From Flavobacterium jumunjinense (GTDB lineage Bacteria; Bacteroidota; Bacteroidia; Flavobacteriales; Flavobacteriaceae): a DNA stretch of 64,000 nucleotides. A program made the translations under genes and the position numbers. The notes under the pieces were generated by a model. The model saw nothing but the letters and a program-made list of their open reading frames with translations. It made no database searches and had not been told where the DNA came from. The stretch covers positions 620,001 through 684,000 of the forward strand of contig NZ_CP091285.1 of the NCBI RefSeq assembly GCF_021650975.2, written 5' to 3'. The first letter of the stretch is position 1, and each line of letters starts with the position of its first letter. This document shows positions 1 through 8,573 of the stretch, one piece after another.

Positions 1-1050
1 CCTGATTATATTATATGTTTTGAGGACTTTAATATACCTGTATTAATGATGTGTGGATTAATGCATCCAGTTTTCAAACCAAAAGCTTTAGATGTTAAAA
101 ATTATCAACTGCAAACTTCTGAAATATTCAATAAGCAAATCAAAGGAGACTTTGGTCAAATTGATAGCTTATCTCAAATAAATAAATTCAAAGTATTACA
201 TTCCTATGATTTCAATAGTGCAGTTCAATCTGTTGAAGTCGCTAATAAATCAAAAGCTAATGGTTATGCTATAAGTTTTGGTGGCCCAATGAAAAGTAAA
301 AGATGGATAACATCTCTTAATATGGGAGAAAAAGAGATTACTTTTAAAGAAAAACTTCCAGAACCCTATTTAATTTCTACAGCAATTTCTTTAGGTGTAA
401 ATAAAAAATTAGATAATAAAACACCTGTTCATATCTTGGGAGTTGGCACACCAATACTAATTGCTTTATTTGGTTATTTATTTAATAATTCAAAAGCCAT
501 AAGTATTGATTCTACTGCACCATTCAAAGACGCATATGCAGGAACTCTATATGGTTCTAAATCTGCATTTTTAAAAATGGATATGTATAAAGTAGCTGCA
601 AATTGTTTAATTGAGAACAAAGCTTACAAATCGTCAACACCATTCTTTAAAAGATTTGAGAAACAATTCCCTTCTAATTGGTCAAACCTAAGAACTGAAT
701 TGAAAATAAATAAGAATTCAAGCATAAAGTCAGTAGCTAATTTACTGATTGAAAACCCAAGTTTAGTTGAAAAATACATTCCTTTTTTCTCTAAAATGAG
801 GTCTGGAAATGATGAAATGATAAACATTCTTAGAACTTCACGAGCTGGTCATAATTATTGGGTTTTAAGAAAAATTTGTATTTCAGTTAGAAATAGAATG
901 AACGACCCAATTAAATTAGAAAAATGGACTGAATATCAAGTTAACAGATACATTAAAGTAACTAGCGAAAAATGGGGCTTAGCAGTTTTAGAATCATTTA
1001 GAATTGCGAAATTACATAATACTGTTAAAAATAACGAACGAATCGAGTAG
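1..1050 (+). CDS. TGT/DpdA-like tRNA-guanine transglycosylase superfamily protein, 5' end missing
   Basis: The reading frame is open to base 1 and has no clear start, so the gene begins left of the window. The C-terminal 349 residues are visible. The stretch HILGVGTPILIALFGYLF, followed by SIDSTAP and a Tyr/Gly-rich segment, resembles the HLFGxGxP...DSxxP signature of tRNA-guanine transglycosylases. A late GHNYWVLRKI segment resembles the terminal helix of that fold. In this superfamily TGT exchanges guanine in tRNA, while DpdA-type members insert 7-deazaguanines into DNA. Without the N-terminal half the substrate cannot be decided, and no other dpd or que gene is visible. A hairpin at 1234-1270 lies downstream. 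The neighbours are nuclease genes, which fits an accessory or defence setting. The superfamily call is moderate and the function is not assigned. Confidence 0.5.
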   Translation, partial: PDYIICFEDFNIPVLMMCGLMHPVFKPKALDVKNYQLQTSEIFNKQIKGDFGQIDSLSQINKFKVLHSYDFNSAVQSVEVANKSKANGYAISFGGPMKSKRWITSLNMGEKEITFKEKLPEPYLISTAISLGVNKKLDNKTPVHILGVGTPILIALFGYLFNNSKAISIDSTAPFKDAYAGTLYGSKSAFLKMDMYKVAANCLIENKAYKSSTPFFKRFEKQFPSNWSNLRTELKINKNSSIKSVANLLIENPSLVEKYIPFFSKMRSGNDEMINILRTSRAGHNYWVLRKICISVRNRMNDPIKLEKWTEYQVNRYIKVTSEKWGLAVLESFRIAKLHNTVKNNERIE

Positions 1051-1233
1051 ACTGTCCTGCTAGAAACTAGCAAGGAAAGCCTCTCAATTTAGCGAAGCGG
1101 TCTCATGAAATACCAATAAATAAAATAAACGCTTCATTTCATACAACACCGAGAGCACTTACGTACTCGGTGGTTTGCAAAAAGATGAGTTAAGTTGAAT
1201 GTAAACATCCGTTATCTTCAAACATGACTCCAC

Positions 1234-1270
1234 AAAAAAGCCGTTGCAACAAAAATTGCAACAGCTTTTT
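1234..1270 (+). terminator. Hairpin with T-run, probable terminator of the TGT-like gene
   Basis: AAAAGCCGTTGCAA pairs with TTGCAACAGCTTTT across a short A-rich loop, with a single mismatch, and a T-run follows. It lies 184 bases after the TGT-like stop codon. The sequence between the stop codon and the hairpin also holds a small stem, CACCGAG/CTCGGTG (1147-1153 and 1166-1172). I see no gene in 1051-1609. Confidence 0.55.
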
Positions 1271-1416
1271 AATACAGACAAAACTATCTTAATAACGAAA
1301 ATTTAGAACTTTTTTCGCTCCATTACTAAAAACCGTAAAAAAACCATTTACTTTCTTATTAATTTTACAAATACAATGAAAGTAAACAATACTTTTTGAC
1401 AGAAATAAACCTTCTC

Positions 1417-1465
1417 TACGTATAAATACGTACAAAAAACAGCTAAAAATACGTATTTATACGTA
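1417..1465. repeat. 16-bp inverted repeat made of four TACGTA boxes
   Basis: TACGTATAAATACGTA (1417-1432) is the exact reverse complement of TACGTATTTATACGTA (1450-1465), with a 17-base spacer. Each arm itself contains two self-complementary TACGTA boxes. The element lies about 145 bases upstream of the HNH gene and looks like a cooperative operator. That role is inferred. Confidence 0.6.
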
Positions 1466-1502
1466 TTGCAAGTTTGAAAAATATAGTTTAGATTTGAAAA
1501 AA

Positions 1503-1571
1503 GTATGACGCTTGTCATACATATTTACCTCATTTTGGGTGTATATGTATGATTTAGTCATACATATACAC
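1503..1571. promoter_or_regulatory. Two dyads sharing GTATGA/TCATAC half-sites upstream of the HNH gene
   Basis: GTATGAC (1503-1509) faces GTCATAC (1514-1520) over four bases. A second dyad has 14-bp perfect arms, GTGTATATGTATGA (1539-1552) and its complement (1558-1571), over a five-base loop. The two share the GTATGA half-site, and the second ends 38 bases before the ATG of the HNH gene. This is the layout of a repressor operator, or of a leader hairpin if the region is transcribed. Confidence 0.55.
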
Positions 1572-1609
1572 AAGTTCTACACCATTTGAAGAAACACCTA
1601 GACAAATTA

Positions 1610-2383
1610 ATGAAATGTATTTTTTGCGATAATAAAAATGATGCCAAATCTATTGAGCATATTGTTCCGGAGTCTTTCGGAAATAACTTCTACACTCTTC
1701 CAAAAGGAGCAGTTTGTGATGACTGTAATAGTAGATTTTCAACTTTTGAAGGAAAGGCTTTAACGAATTCTGTTTTTGCAATGGAAAGAGCTCGTCTTGG
1801 AGTTGTAACTAAAAAAGGTAAGAATTCAAAAGGAAAAGTAAACGAACTTATTATTGAAGGAGATAAAAACTTTAGAAAAACATATTTGACAATTAAGGGA
1901 ATTGACCAAAACAATTCTAGAAATTACGATTCTGAAAAAAGAACAATTCAAGTAGTAGTTCCTGCATTTGACAAAAGTGAAGTAGCAACTTCAAAGTTGC
2001 TTTTAAGTATTGGTTTAGAATCGATTTACAAATCACAAAATAAAATTTTTAGCAAATACGATTTTACGGACATGAAAAACTATTTGACTACAAAAGAAAA
2101 TCAAGATTGGCCTTTTACAACGAGTGAATATGAAATCGGAAAATTTAAAAGTGTTCCGACTTTCTATGACAAGTATAGATTAAAAAAGGCGCATTGTAAA
2201 CTTACGATTTTGGAATTTGACGATGACACTCTTATTTTTCAATTTGATTTTGGAGGAATATCAATGATGATTAACTTACTAAATAGAAAATTAGATTGGT
2301 TTAAGGAATTAATTAAAAAAGATAAACAAGCACAAATTTACCCTGAACATTACAGAACAAAACTCGGAATAAAAGAGGTTTAG
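1610..2383 (+). CDS. HNH endonuclease
   Basis: The 257-residue product starts with a zinc-binding CIFC pair, then EHIVPESFG at about residues 19-27, and a second pair CDDCN at about residues 37-41. This is the layout of the HNH_5 type beta-beta-alpha metal finger, with His in EHIVPE as the catalytic base. The remaining ~200 residues are unassigned and probably decide target or partner. I chose ATG 1610, which places MKCIFC at the N-terminus as usual for the family. An in-frame TTG at 1586 is possible but overlaps no good ribosome binding site. The gene is followed after 24 bases by the split PD-(D/E)XK nuclease, so the two may be one unit. Cleavage target and biological role, such as defence or homing, are not shown by the sequence. 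Confidence 0.8.
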   Translation: MKCIFCDNKNDAKSIEHIVPESFGNNFYTLPKGAVCDDCNSRFSTFEGKALTNSVFAMERARLGVVTKKGKNSKGKVNELIIEGDKNFRKTYLTIKGIDQNNSRNYDSEKRTIQVVVPAFDKSEVATSKLLLSIGLESIYKSQNKIFSKYDFTDMKNYLTTKENQDWPFTTSEYEIGKFKSVPTFYDKYRLKKAHCKLTILEFDDDTLIFQFDFGGISMMINLLNRKLDWFKELIKKDKQAQIYPEHYRTKLGIKEV

Positions 2384-2407
2384 GACATCAAAATAAAATT
2401 AAGAAGT

Positions 2408-3255
2408 ATGCAAAAAGAAACAGAGTTTATATCAAAAGAAATATCTACACTATTACATAAATTGGAAGTCGCTTTTTGGGAAGTTCATGTTTATCCTGGT
2501 AATTTTGATGGTAATGATTATTATGAAGATGAAAACGGTCAAATACAATATTACCCGATTATGAAAGAGATGATAAAGAAACTTGGTTATTTTATGGAAC
2601 TAGAACTCTTTATTTTAAAATATGTGTATTTCTTGAATTAAAGAATGTTCCTCTTTATTATAAAATGTTCACCGACAAATTTCAACCTATTATTAATGAT
2701 AAAAAAAAGGTGACTGAAAGTCGCGGACCTTTATACGAAGATGCTGAGCCATCAATGATAATTCACGATGATTTTAGAGAGTTCTTAATGTCTTTTCAAG
2801 AATTTAACACAGATTACTCTAAAAAGCTTGAAGTTAACAAACTGAAACAAATTTTAGAAAACACCAATTCCATATTGTCAAAAACTAATACAACTGTAAC
2901 TAATGAAACTTCCATTTACACACCAGTCAAATGGCTTGTTGAAATAGTTTATCCTTCAATGAGAAGTTTAGGGAAAGCTAGATTTATTAAAAAATTCAGT
3001 ACATATCACCCAGATATATTAATCCCAGAAATTAGTTCAGCAGTTGAATATAAATACATAAGAAAAGGAGTTGGAATTGAAACCTATCTTGACCAAATAA
3101 AGACTGATGCTGACAATTATGAAGGAGATTCAGAATATAAGTTCTTCTATGCAATCGTTTATTTTGAAGATAAATCTGAAATTAATCCTGCTGGATTTAA
3201 ACAAGCAGTATTTGAAAAAAAATTCCCCGAAAACTGGGTTTTAATTCCATTATAA
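2408..3255 (+). pseudogene. PD-(D/E)XK nuclease-like gene interrupted by a -1 frameshift
   Basis: Two open frames, 2408-2641 and 2665-3255, read as one protein if one T is added to the TTTT run at 2590-2593. The first frame gives KKLGYF, and the second then continues YGTRTLYFKICVFLELK without a break into its annotated start. The joined product is about 282 residues. The second half has PDILIPEISSAVEYKY, where Asp, Glu and Lys fit the PD-(D/E)XK nuclease core seen in many restriction enzymes. A later NPAGFKQAVFEK segment resembles the C-terminal part of DpnII/MboI-like or AHJR-like nucleases. It may be inactive, a sequencing error, or decoded by slippage. The downstream ATG at 2665 could alternatively start a 196-residue protein. 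It follows the HNH gene by 24 bases. Confidence 0.6.
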
Positions 3256-3315
3256 TAGAGGAAAAACGATATAGAACACCATGCATAATTAATTGCTTTG
3301 GCAAGTGCTTATTTG

Positions 3316-3336
3316 GAAAATTCCTTCGGAATTTTC
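3316..3336. repeat. Short hairpin between nuclease genes
   Basis: GAAAATTCC (3316-3324) pairs perfectly with GGAATTTTC (3328-3336) over a TTC loop. No T-run follows, so it is a weak terminator candidate. It lies in the 169-base gap between the split nuclease and the phospholipase-D-like gene. Confidence 0.4.
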
Positions 3337-3424
3337 TCGCGTTCATTTTTGTTTACTAAATTAGTTACTGAAACACGCAACTAACCACACACAAACACGT
3401 TGGCAGTAATTATACCTCAGAATC

Positions 3425-4429
3425 ATGAAAAATATGGTAAAAGCACATTTTGAAAATATAAGACAAAATATTATTGATGAATTGGACAAAGCAACTGAAA
3501 AAATTGTAGTTGCTGTATATTGGTTTACAAATCAAACTTTATTTCAAAAATTGATAAGCAAAGTAGAAGAAGGCTTAAAAGTTGAATTAATAATACATAA
3601 TGACTATATAAACAACAGAGATTCAGGATTAAATTTTCAGAATTTTATTGATATTGGAGGTGAATTTTATTTTTCAAATACTTTCAATCCAATGCACAAC
3701 AAGTTTTGCATAATTGACAACAAAGTTTTAATTAACGGCTCATATAATTGGACATATTATGCTGAAGATAGAAATCGGGAAAACATTTTGATTATTAAAA
3801 ATGAGCAAGAAACATTAAATTCTTTTTCTTCCGAATTTGACAGACTTAAATCTTTAACAGAAAAAGAAGAACAAATTAGGCCTTTGACAAAATTTGAGGT
3901 TGATGAATTTAATTTATTACGAGCGAGAGATTATTTAGCTAATGATATTGTTTTTCAAGCAAAAGCAACTGGTAACAAAGATCTAATTGAAAGTGCTTTT
4001 CAAATAGCACCTGATAATATAGAAGTTCAAAAAAATGCTTTTGATTTGAAACTTACAAAACGACATAAACTAAAATTTTCAATTGGGTCAAGTTTGCAAA
4101 ACGATAAATTCCTAATAATTGTTCCAAAAGACACATATATTCCTGTTACAAAAACAGAAATTGTACAAACAGTATTTGACAATCAAACAAGTTCTGGTTC
4201 AACAATTCATTACGGCGAAAATCTAAAAGCGAGTAAAAATGTCAAGTTTGCTGAAATGAAAATTAATGGATTACCCAAAAAACCTGCTGGAGAAGCAAAG
4301 ATGAAATATCATTTCACAATCGATATTTACGGTAATCTGAAAATGGATAAGTTCTCATTAGATAATGGAATTAGACAGAGTATAACCAAAAAAATTACGG
4401 GATTACTTGAAGAGGAAACAGAACAATAA
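3425..4429 (+). CDS. Phospholipase D-like (single HKD motif) nuclease-type protein
   Basis: The product has 334 residues. The N-terminal ~150 residues form a PLD-like domain, with IVVAVYWFT strand 1 and the HKD motif at HNKFCIIDNKVLINGSYNW (His, Lys, Asp and the following GSxNW). Single-HKD proteins of this size, such as Nuc and BfiI-type enzymes, dimerise to make one active site and usually cut nucleic acid through a phosphohistidine intermediate. Residues ~160-334 are unassigned. No signal peptide is seen, so it should act in the cytoplasm. It stands alone with a promoterless-looking leader. The flanking sequences on both sides look like inverted copies of a cassette end (see findings). Nuclease activity is inferred from the motif, and the substrate is unknown. 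Confidence 0.75.
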   Translation: MKNMVKAHFENIRQNIIDELDKATEKIVVAVYWFTNQTLFQKLISKVEEGLKVELIIHNDYINNRDSGLNFQNFIDIGGEFYFSNTFNPMHNKFCIIDNKVLINGSYNWTYYAEDRNRENILIIKNEQETLNSFSSEFDRLKSLTEKEEQIRPLTKFEVDEFNLLRARDYLANDIVFQAKATGNKDLIESAFQIAPDNIEVQKNAFDLKLTKRHKLKFSIGSSLQNDKFLIIVPKDTYIPVTKTEIVQTVFDNQTSSGSTIHYGENLKASKNVKFAEMKINGLPKKPAGEAKMKYHFTIDIYGNLKMDKFSLDNGIRQSITKKITGLLEEETEQ

Positions 4430-4571
4430 CTACCACCAACAGCCGTTTTGAATTAGTGTGTGATTTAGTGGAATTACCGTTTCGCATCAAGTTTTCGTTA
4501 AGCCGAAAAATTAGCGGTTACGAACTTCAAGCGATCTCAGGTGGCGAAACATTATAGCGAATTTAAATACT

Positions 4572-4865
4572 GTGAAACAATACAACAACTGTGTGTATTT
4601 AATTCATGACAATCTTACAAGAAAACCAAATTCACAAATTAAGCAGAAAATGACAGGAGAGGAATTTTACGATTTATTGAATAAAACTTACATCAATAAA
4701 GATGAAGGTAAATTGTTATATAACAATTACCATTTTAAAAAATGGCTTTACAAGAAAAATAACACCTATTCATTCCAGTTTAAAGGAAAAACACAACTAA
4801 AGGCTATACCAAAAGAATGGCTTGTTGATGCAAAAAACGCAAAAAAAAGGAAAAATAATCAATAG
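4572..4865 (+). CDS. Small basic protein of unknown function
   Basis: A 97-residue frame starting at GTG 4572. The next in-frame Met is residue 27, which would shorten it. The sequence is rich in Lys, Asn and Tyr and ends in a strongly basic tail (KNAKKRKNNQ), so nucleic acid contact is conceivable. I recognise no family. It sits between the phospholipase-D-like gene and a convergent small gene, in the accessory region. It could also be a chance frame in AT-rich DNA, but its codon use looks normal. Confidence 0.4.
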   Translation: MKQYNNCVYLIHDNLTRKPNSQIKQKMTGEEFYDLLNKTYINKDEGKLLYNNYHFKKWLYKKNNTYSFQFKGKTQLKAIPKEWLVDAKNAKKRKNNQ

Positions 4866-4975
4866 AAATTGGTTTAACAACTTTTACAACAAAAAATACA
4901 ATAATGATTGTAGAGCTAGTGTTGCAATTTGGTTAATCAATAATAATTAGAGATAACAGATTTAACCCAAAACCC

Positions 4976-5227
4976 TTATTTTGCATGAAATTTAACTTTA
5001 TGCCTACTTCGTGTTAAAAATGTCCATTTTTCTTTTCCACCACCTAAAGCTTTATTAAAAAACTTTATTTTAAGTGGTTCGTCTTGCAAATAGTCTGAAA
5101 GCTTATTTACAGAAGTTAATTTGGTGTTTTTGAGTGAGTTTTCCTTTGGGTTTTCAAGAACTCTAATAATGAAATTTTTATTGATTAGAGCGTATAAAGG
5201 TTTATCTGATTTTATGGCTTTTCTCAT
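4976..5227 (-). CDS. Small hypothetical protein
   Basis: An 83-residue basic frame with a FFNKALGGGKEKW segment and a Lys/Arg-rich C-terminus. There is no signal peptide, membrane segment or recognised family. It converges on the 4572-4865 gene with a 110-base gap that shows no clear terminator. It may be a remnant of a larger gene. Support is limited to the open frame and an ATG start. Confidence 0.35.
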   Translation of the reverse strand: MRKAIKSDKPLYALINKNFIIRVLENPKENSLKNTKLTSVNKLSDYLQDEPLKIKFFNKALGGGKEKWTFLTRSRHKVKFHAK

Positions 5228-5520
5228 AACTAGTCGTTGTTATTAAAGGCATGGCAATATAACGATAAACAGAAATAACTTAATCTACTGACACAAAGTA
5301 GATAAGTCTATCATCTTTTATCTATTATCTTTCGTCGGGTTAATAAATCCAATATTTTTTTTTAATAAATGTTGCATCCAAGTTATAAGTAAAACAACTT
5401 TGTTGCAACGCTTTTAGTTTCTCTTCGGTTGTGTTTAATTTTAGGAACTTCTTTCTAATTTCTGTAATTCATAAAATGACACATACAATAAACGATAACG
5501 AAATTGTTTTAGTAGATTTT
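5228..5520. other. Intergenic stretch without a gene
   Basis: No supportable coding frame, RNA gene or strong hairpin was seen here. It separates the accessory genes on the left from the first copy of the 254-bp direct repeat. Confidence 0.5.
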
Positions 5521-5774
5521 TTAGTAAATTGATTAGACCTATAAGACGAGATAATAGGAGTATATATTAAGAATAAATGAGTAATAATAAATTTGGCATT
5601 TTTTTTGCTCTACTATACTATCGTTCTACTACAAATAGTGGTGACAAAAATATATTTGTTTTTCAGTTTGTCACAGAAAGTGTGACATTTTTCGTTTGGA
5701 TTTGATAATGTCACAAAATCTGTGACATTTTTTTTTGTCAATAAAAAATGTCACAGGTTTTAAAAATGGAATGC
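5521..5774 (+). repeat. 254-bp direct repeat, left copy
   Basis: This copy matches 17388-17641 over 254 bases without gaps and with about eight substitutions. It ends in ATGGAATGC, which in the right copy is the last codons and stop of the lipoprotein gene on the minus strand. In this copy the match stops there. Inside are five TGTCACA/TGTGACA heptamers that can form competing hairpins. The two copies bracket the whole GLPGLI/peptide/subtilisin block. After it, 5775-5892 shows no gene. Confidence 0.9.
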
Positions 5775-5892
5775 GACCCAGATAGGAATACTTAGGCTGT
5801 ATAGCGATCAATATCTTTTTTCTATAGGGATTTGATCTTGGTTATTTTTTTTGATAAGGATTGATGTCGTTTGGTTTTAGGATCTATTTAAA

Positions 5893-8553
5893 TTACAACT
5901 TATAACTTATTGAAAGCATAATTACTCTAGGAAGAATATAGGTCGTGTTGTTTGATATTAAAAAATCGGAAAAAGAATTGTTGATTTTTGTACCGTTGTT
6001 TAAATAATTTTGAGCCGAAAGTTCAAAGCGAAAAGGATGGTCTTTTTTATGATAACTTAATGAAGCATTACCTATTCTATAGTTTGTTTTTTGATTGTTA
6101 CTGTTTTCATTGAAGGTAATTTCGTAATCGGTTTTGAAATTAAAATGCTGCAAGAAATCAATATCGAAATCAAAAGAAAACACATCATTTGTAAAGGAAG
6201 ACTTTGTTAACCCACTAAACTGACTAAAACTTTTGTCGTAACCAATACTTACGCTTGGCCACTTTTTAGTTGCAGTACGAATTTTTAAACCAACAGATTG
6301 ATTGTTTCTATTGTTAGAAGTCGTTTGTCCGTTTAGGGATTGGATATAATTGAACCAACTTAAATTACTGTTAAGCTGTATTCTAATTCGGTTGATTTTT
6401 TTGCTTAGATTTCCATAAAATCGCCAGTTAGTTTCAGGATTGTCGGTTATAGTAGGTGTTGTAAATTGATTGATTCCTGCCAATTCAATGACATTTCGAA
6501 TGGTTTTAATTTTTTTATTGTAATTTAAATTGGCAAACAACATTAAACCTCGATACATACTTGTTTTCGAATAGCGTAAACTTGCTGTGTGAAAACGTTC
6601 GTTTTTTAGTAAAGCATTTCCTTTAAAAACCGAATTGTAGCTTTGTAAAGTATAGCGTTCTAATAGTTTTGTAGCGTCTGGAAAATCGTTTGAAAGTTTG
6701 TAGTTAAATTTTAACGCTTCCGATTGATTGAATTCATATTCACTATTCCATTGTGGTTCAAAATAGGTTTTATTTGTGGTATAATTTTCTAAAATTTGTC
6801 TCGTTTTTAAATGATAGAAATGCGTGTAAAGTGCCGGTTTATTAACCCATTTTCCAATTTTAAATTTATATTCAAAACCTACATAAAAATCATTTAATAA
6901 ATAGTTCAAATCATTACCAAAACCACCTGTAGCAAAATCGTTTATTGTACCATCGGTTAAGTATTGCTTTTCGGTAATTTCTAAACTGGTTGTTCCAAAG
7001 TTGTTTCCAATATTGGTATAGATATGATTGTAATTATTCAAAATCCAATAATGTTTGAACAAAGCATCAATACTGTTATTTTTTACTTTTTTAATTTGCT
7101 CAATCGTATAAAAACTATCATTCTGCAAAGGAATTAGTCCCGTTAAAAACTCGGTATCGGTTAACCAACTATTTTGCGGCTTTTTGTTTTCATAACTTTG
7201 ATTGATTACAAAAGTAGTCGTGTGATTTTTGTTTTTATATTGTTTGTGCCATTCTAAAAACTGTTTCACCTGACTATTGTCGGCATTGTTTATGTTTTCG
7301 AAGGTGTTTTGTTGTCCGTCTCTTATAGAAAGAATTTGCGAAGTAATGTCGTTAGTGCTAAATTGATATTGTGAGTTGTAAAACCATCTCGATTGATCGC
7401 TTGGGCTGTAATTAAGCTTAATGTTTCCTATGCCTAGAATACTTTTGTTATTTCCTTTGTTTGTTTTGTCTTCGAAGGTGAAGCTACTGTTTTGTAAATA
7501 TTCGTTTTGACTTTCAGAAAGTGTTGCTGTAAATAGTTTTGAGAAGATACCAAAACCTTCAACATCTAATTTACTATTGATTTCTTGACGAAAATTGAAT
7601 GCTCCAAATTGCGATTTGTTTTCAATAACATCGGTGTTTCCTGTCGCAAAACTGTAAAGGTTCGTAAGTTGTTTTCTACCCGAAATGAAACTACTTGCAC
7701 CACCTTGAAAACGCATCATATCCTCAAAAGTAAAGGTACGTTTCCCTATGTTGTTGATGTCTCCAATGAAACTTACGTTGGTTTTTGGACTATAGTAGAA
7801 CAAAGCAGTATGTAGTAAATGAAAACCATTGTCGTTGGCTACTTCTGCACCCGCTTCAAGATCGCCAAATACAAATTTCTTTTTATCTTCTTTCAGCTTC
7901 ACATTCATAGCAAGTTCATCGCTATCCGATACTTGTTTTAGAAAACCTACTTTATTAAAATTGTCAATTACTTCAATTTTGTCTAACGCATCGGCAGGAA
8001 TATTTTCTACAGCCAATTTGGAACCACCACCAAAAAATGATTTTCCTTCCACCATCATTTGGGTTACTTTTTTCCCTTGCACAGTTACCGAGCCGTCTTT
8101 GCCAACTTCTACACCAGGCAATTTTTCAAGAACTTCTTTCATTTTTCGTTCGTTACCATTAGCAAACGATTGCACATTATAAATGAGGGTGTCTTTTTTT
8201 ACAATGATGGGTTTGTATTCATAATCGATAACAATTTCTTTGAGTTGTTGTCCAGTTTCTTTGAGTTTAAAATGATGCTCTTTTAGTTCGCTGTTGGCTT
8301 CAAGGTTTAAAATAGCCTCTTTATATCCTAAATAGGAAACACGAACTTCATAGGGCACTCCTTTTTCTAATTCTAATTTGTAGCGTCCAAAATGATCGGC
8401 AATAGAAAATTTTAACCCTTGTTTTTCTACTAAGGGCTTGGCTATAACATTGGCATTGGCTAACGGATTTCCTAACGAATCTTTCACGGTCCCTGTTAGG
8501 GTTTGAGCGTGAGAAAAATAGCTTGCAAGTAGTAGGAATAGGTATTTGTGCAT
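5893..8553 (-). CDS. TonB-dependent outer membrane receptor (OMP_b-brl_3 type) paired with GLPGLI proteins
   Basis: The 886-residue product has a short signal peptide ending at SHAQ. A carboxypeptidase-like regulatory domain follows (residues ~20-100, LTGTVKDSLGNPLANANV), then a plug (~115-220, with VQSFANGNERKMKEVLEKLPG), then a long beta-barrel ending in a Leu/Tyr strand. In the outer membrane it should import a ligand with TonB energy, or act as a signalling or export-linked barrel. It is the last gene of a minus-strand run and starts 20 bases after the stop of a GLPGLI gene, so the two are co-transcribed. An internal fragment of a second copy survives at 9357-9440. The ligand is unknown; the secreted two-cysteine peptides encoded upstream are one possibility, which is inference. 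Confidence 0.85.
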   Translation of the reverse strand: MHKYLFLLLASYFSHAQTLTGTVKDSLGNPLANANVIAKPLVEKQGLKFSIADHFGRYKLELEKGVPYEVRVSYLGYKEAILNLEANSELKEHHFKLKETGQQLKEIVIDYEYKPIIVKKDTLIYNVQSFANGNERKMKEVLEKLPGVEVGKDGSVTVQGKKVTQMMVEGKSFFGGGSKLAVENIPADALDKIEVIDNFNKVGFLKQVSDSDELAMNVKLKEDKKKFVFGDLEAGAEVANDNGFHLLHTALFYYSPKTNVSFIGDINNIGKRTFTFEDMMRFQGGASSFISGRKQLTNLYSFATGNTDVIENKSQFGAFNFRQEINSKLDVEGFGIFSKLFTATLSESQNEYLQNSSFTFEDKTNKGNNKSILGIGNIKLNYSPSDQSRWFYNSQYQFSTNDITSQILSIRDGQQNTFENINNADNSQVKQFLEWHKQYKNKNHTTTFVINQSYENKKPQNSWLTDTEFLTGLIPLQNDSFYTIEQIKKVKNNSIDALFKHYWILNNYNHIYTNIGNNFGTTSLEITEKQYLTDGTINDFATGGFGNDLNYLLNDFYVGFEYKFKIGKWVNKPALYTHFYHLKTRQILENYTTNKTYFEPQWNSEYEFNQSEALKFNYKLSNDFPDATKLLERYTLQSYNSVFKGNALLKNERFHTASLRYSKTSMYRGLMLFANLNYNKKIKTIRNVIELAGINQFTTPTITDNPETNWRFYGNLSKKINRIRIQLNSNLSWFNYIQSLNGQTTSNNRNNQSVGLKIRTATKKWPSVSIGYDKSFSQFSGLTKSSFTNDVFSFDFDIDFLQHFNFKTDYEITFNENSNNQKTNYRIGNASLSYHKKDHPFRFELSAQNYLNNGTKINNSFSDFLISNNTTYILPRVIMLSISYKL

Positions 8554-8573
8554 TAATTAAAAAGTAATTTTGT

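Noticed and set aside
7829..8286. Plus-strand frames inside the TonB receptor gene
   Set aside because: They mirror the receptor coding sequence and lack their own start signals or sensible products.
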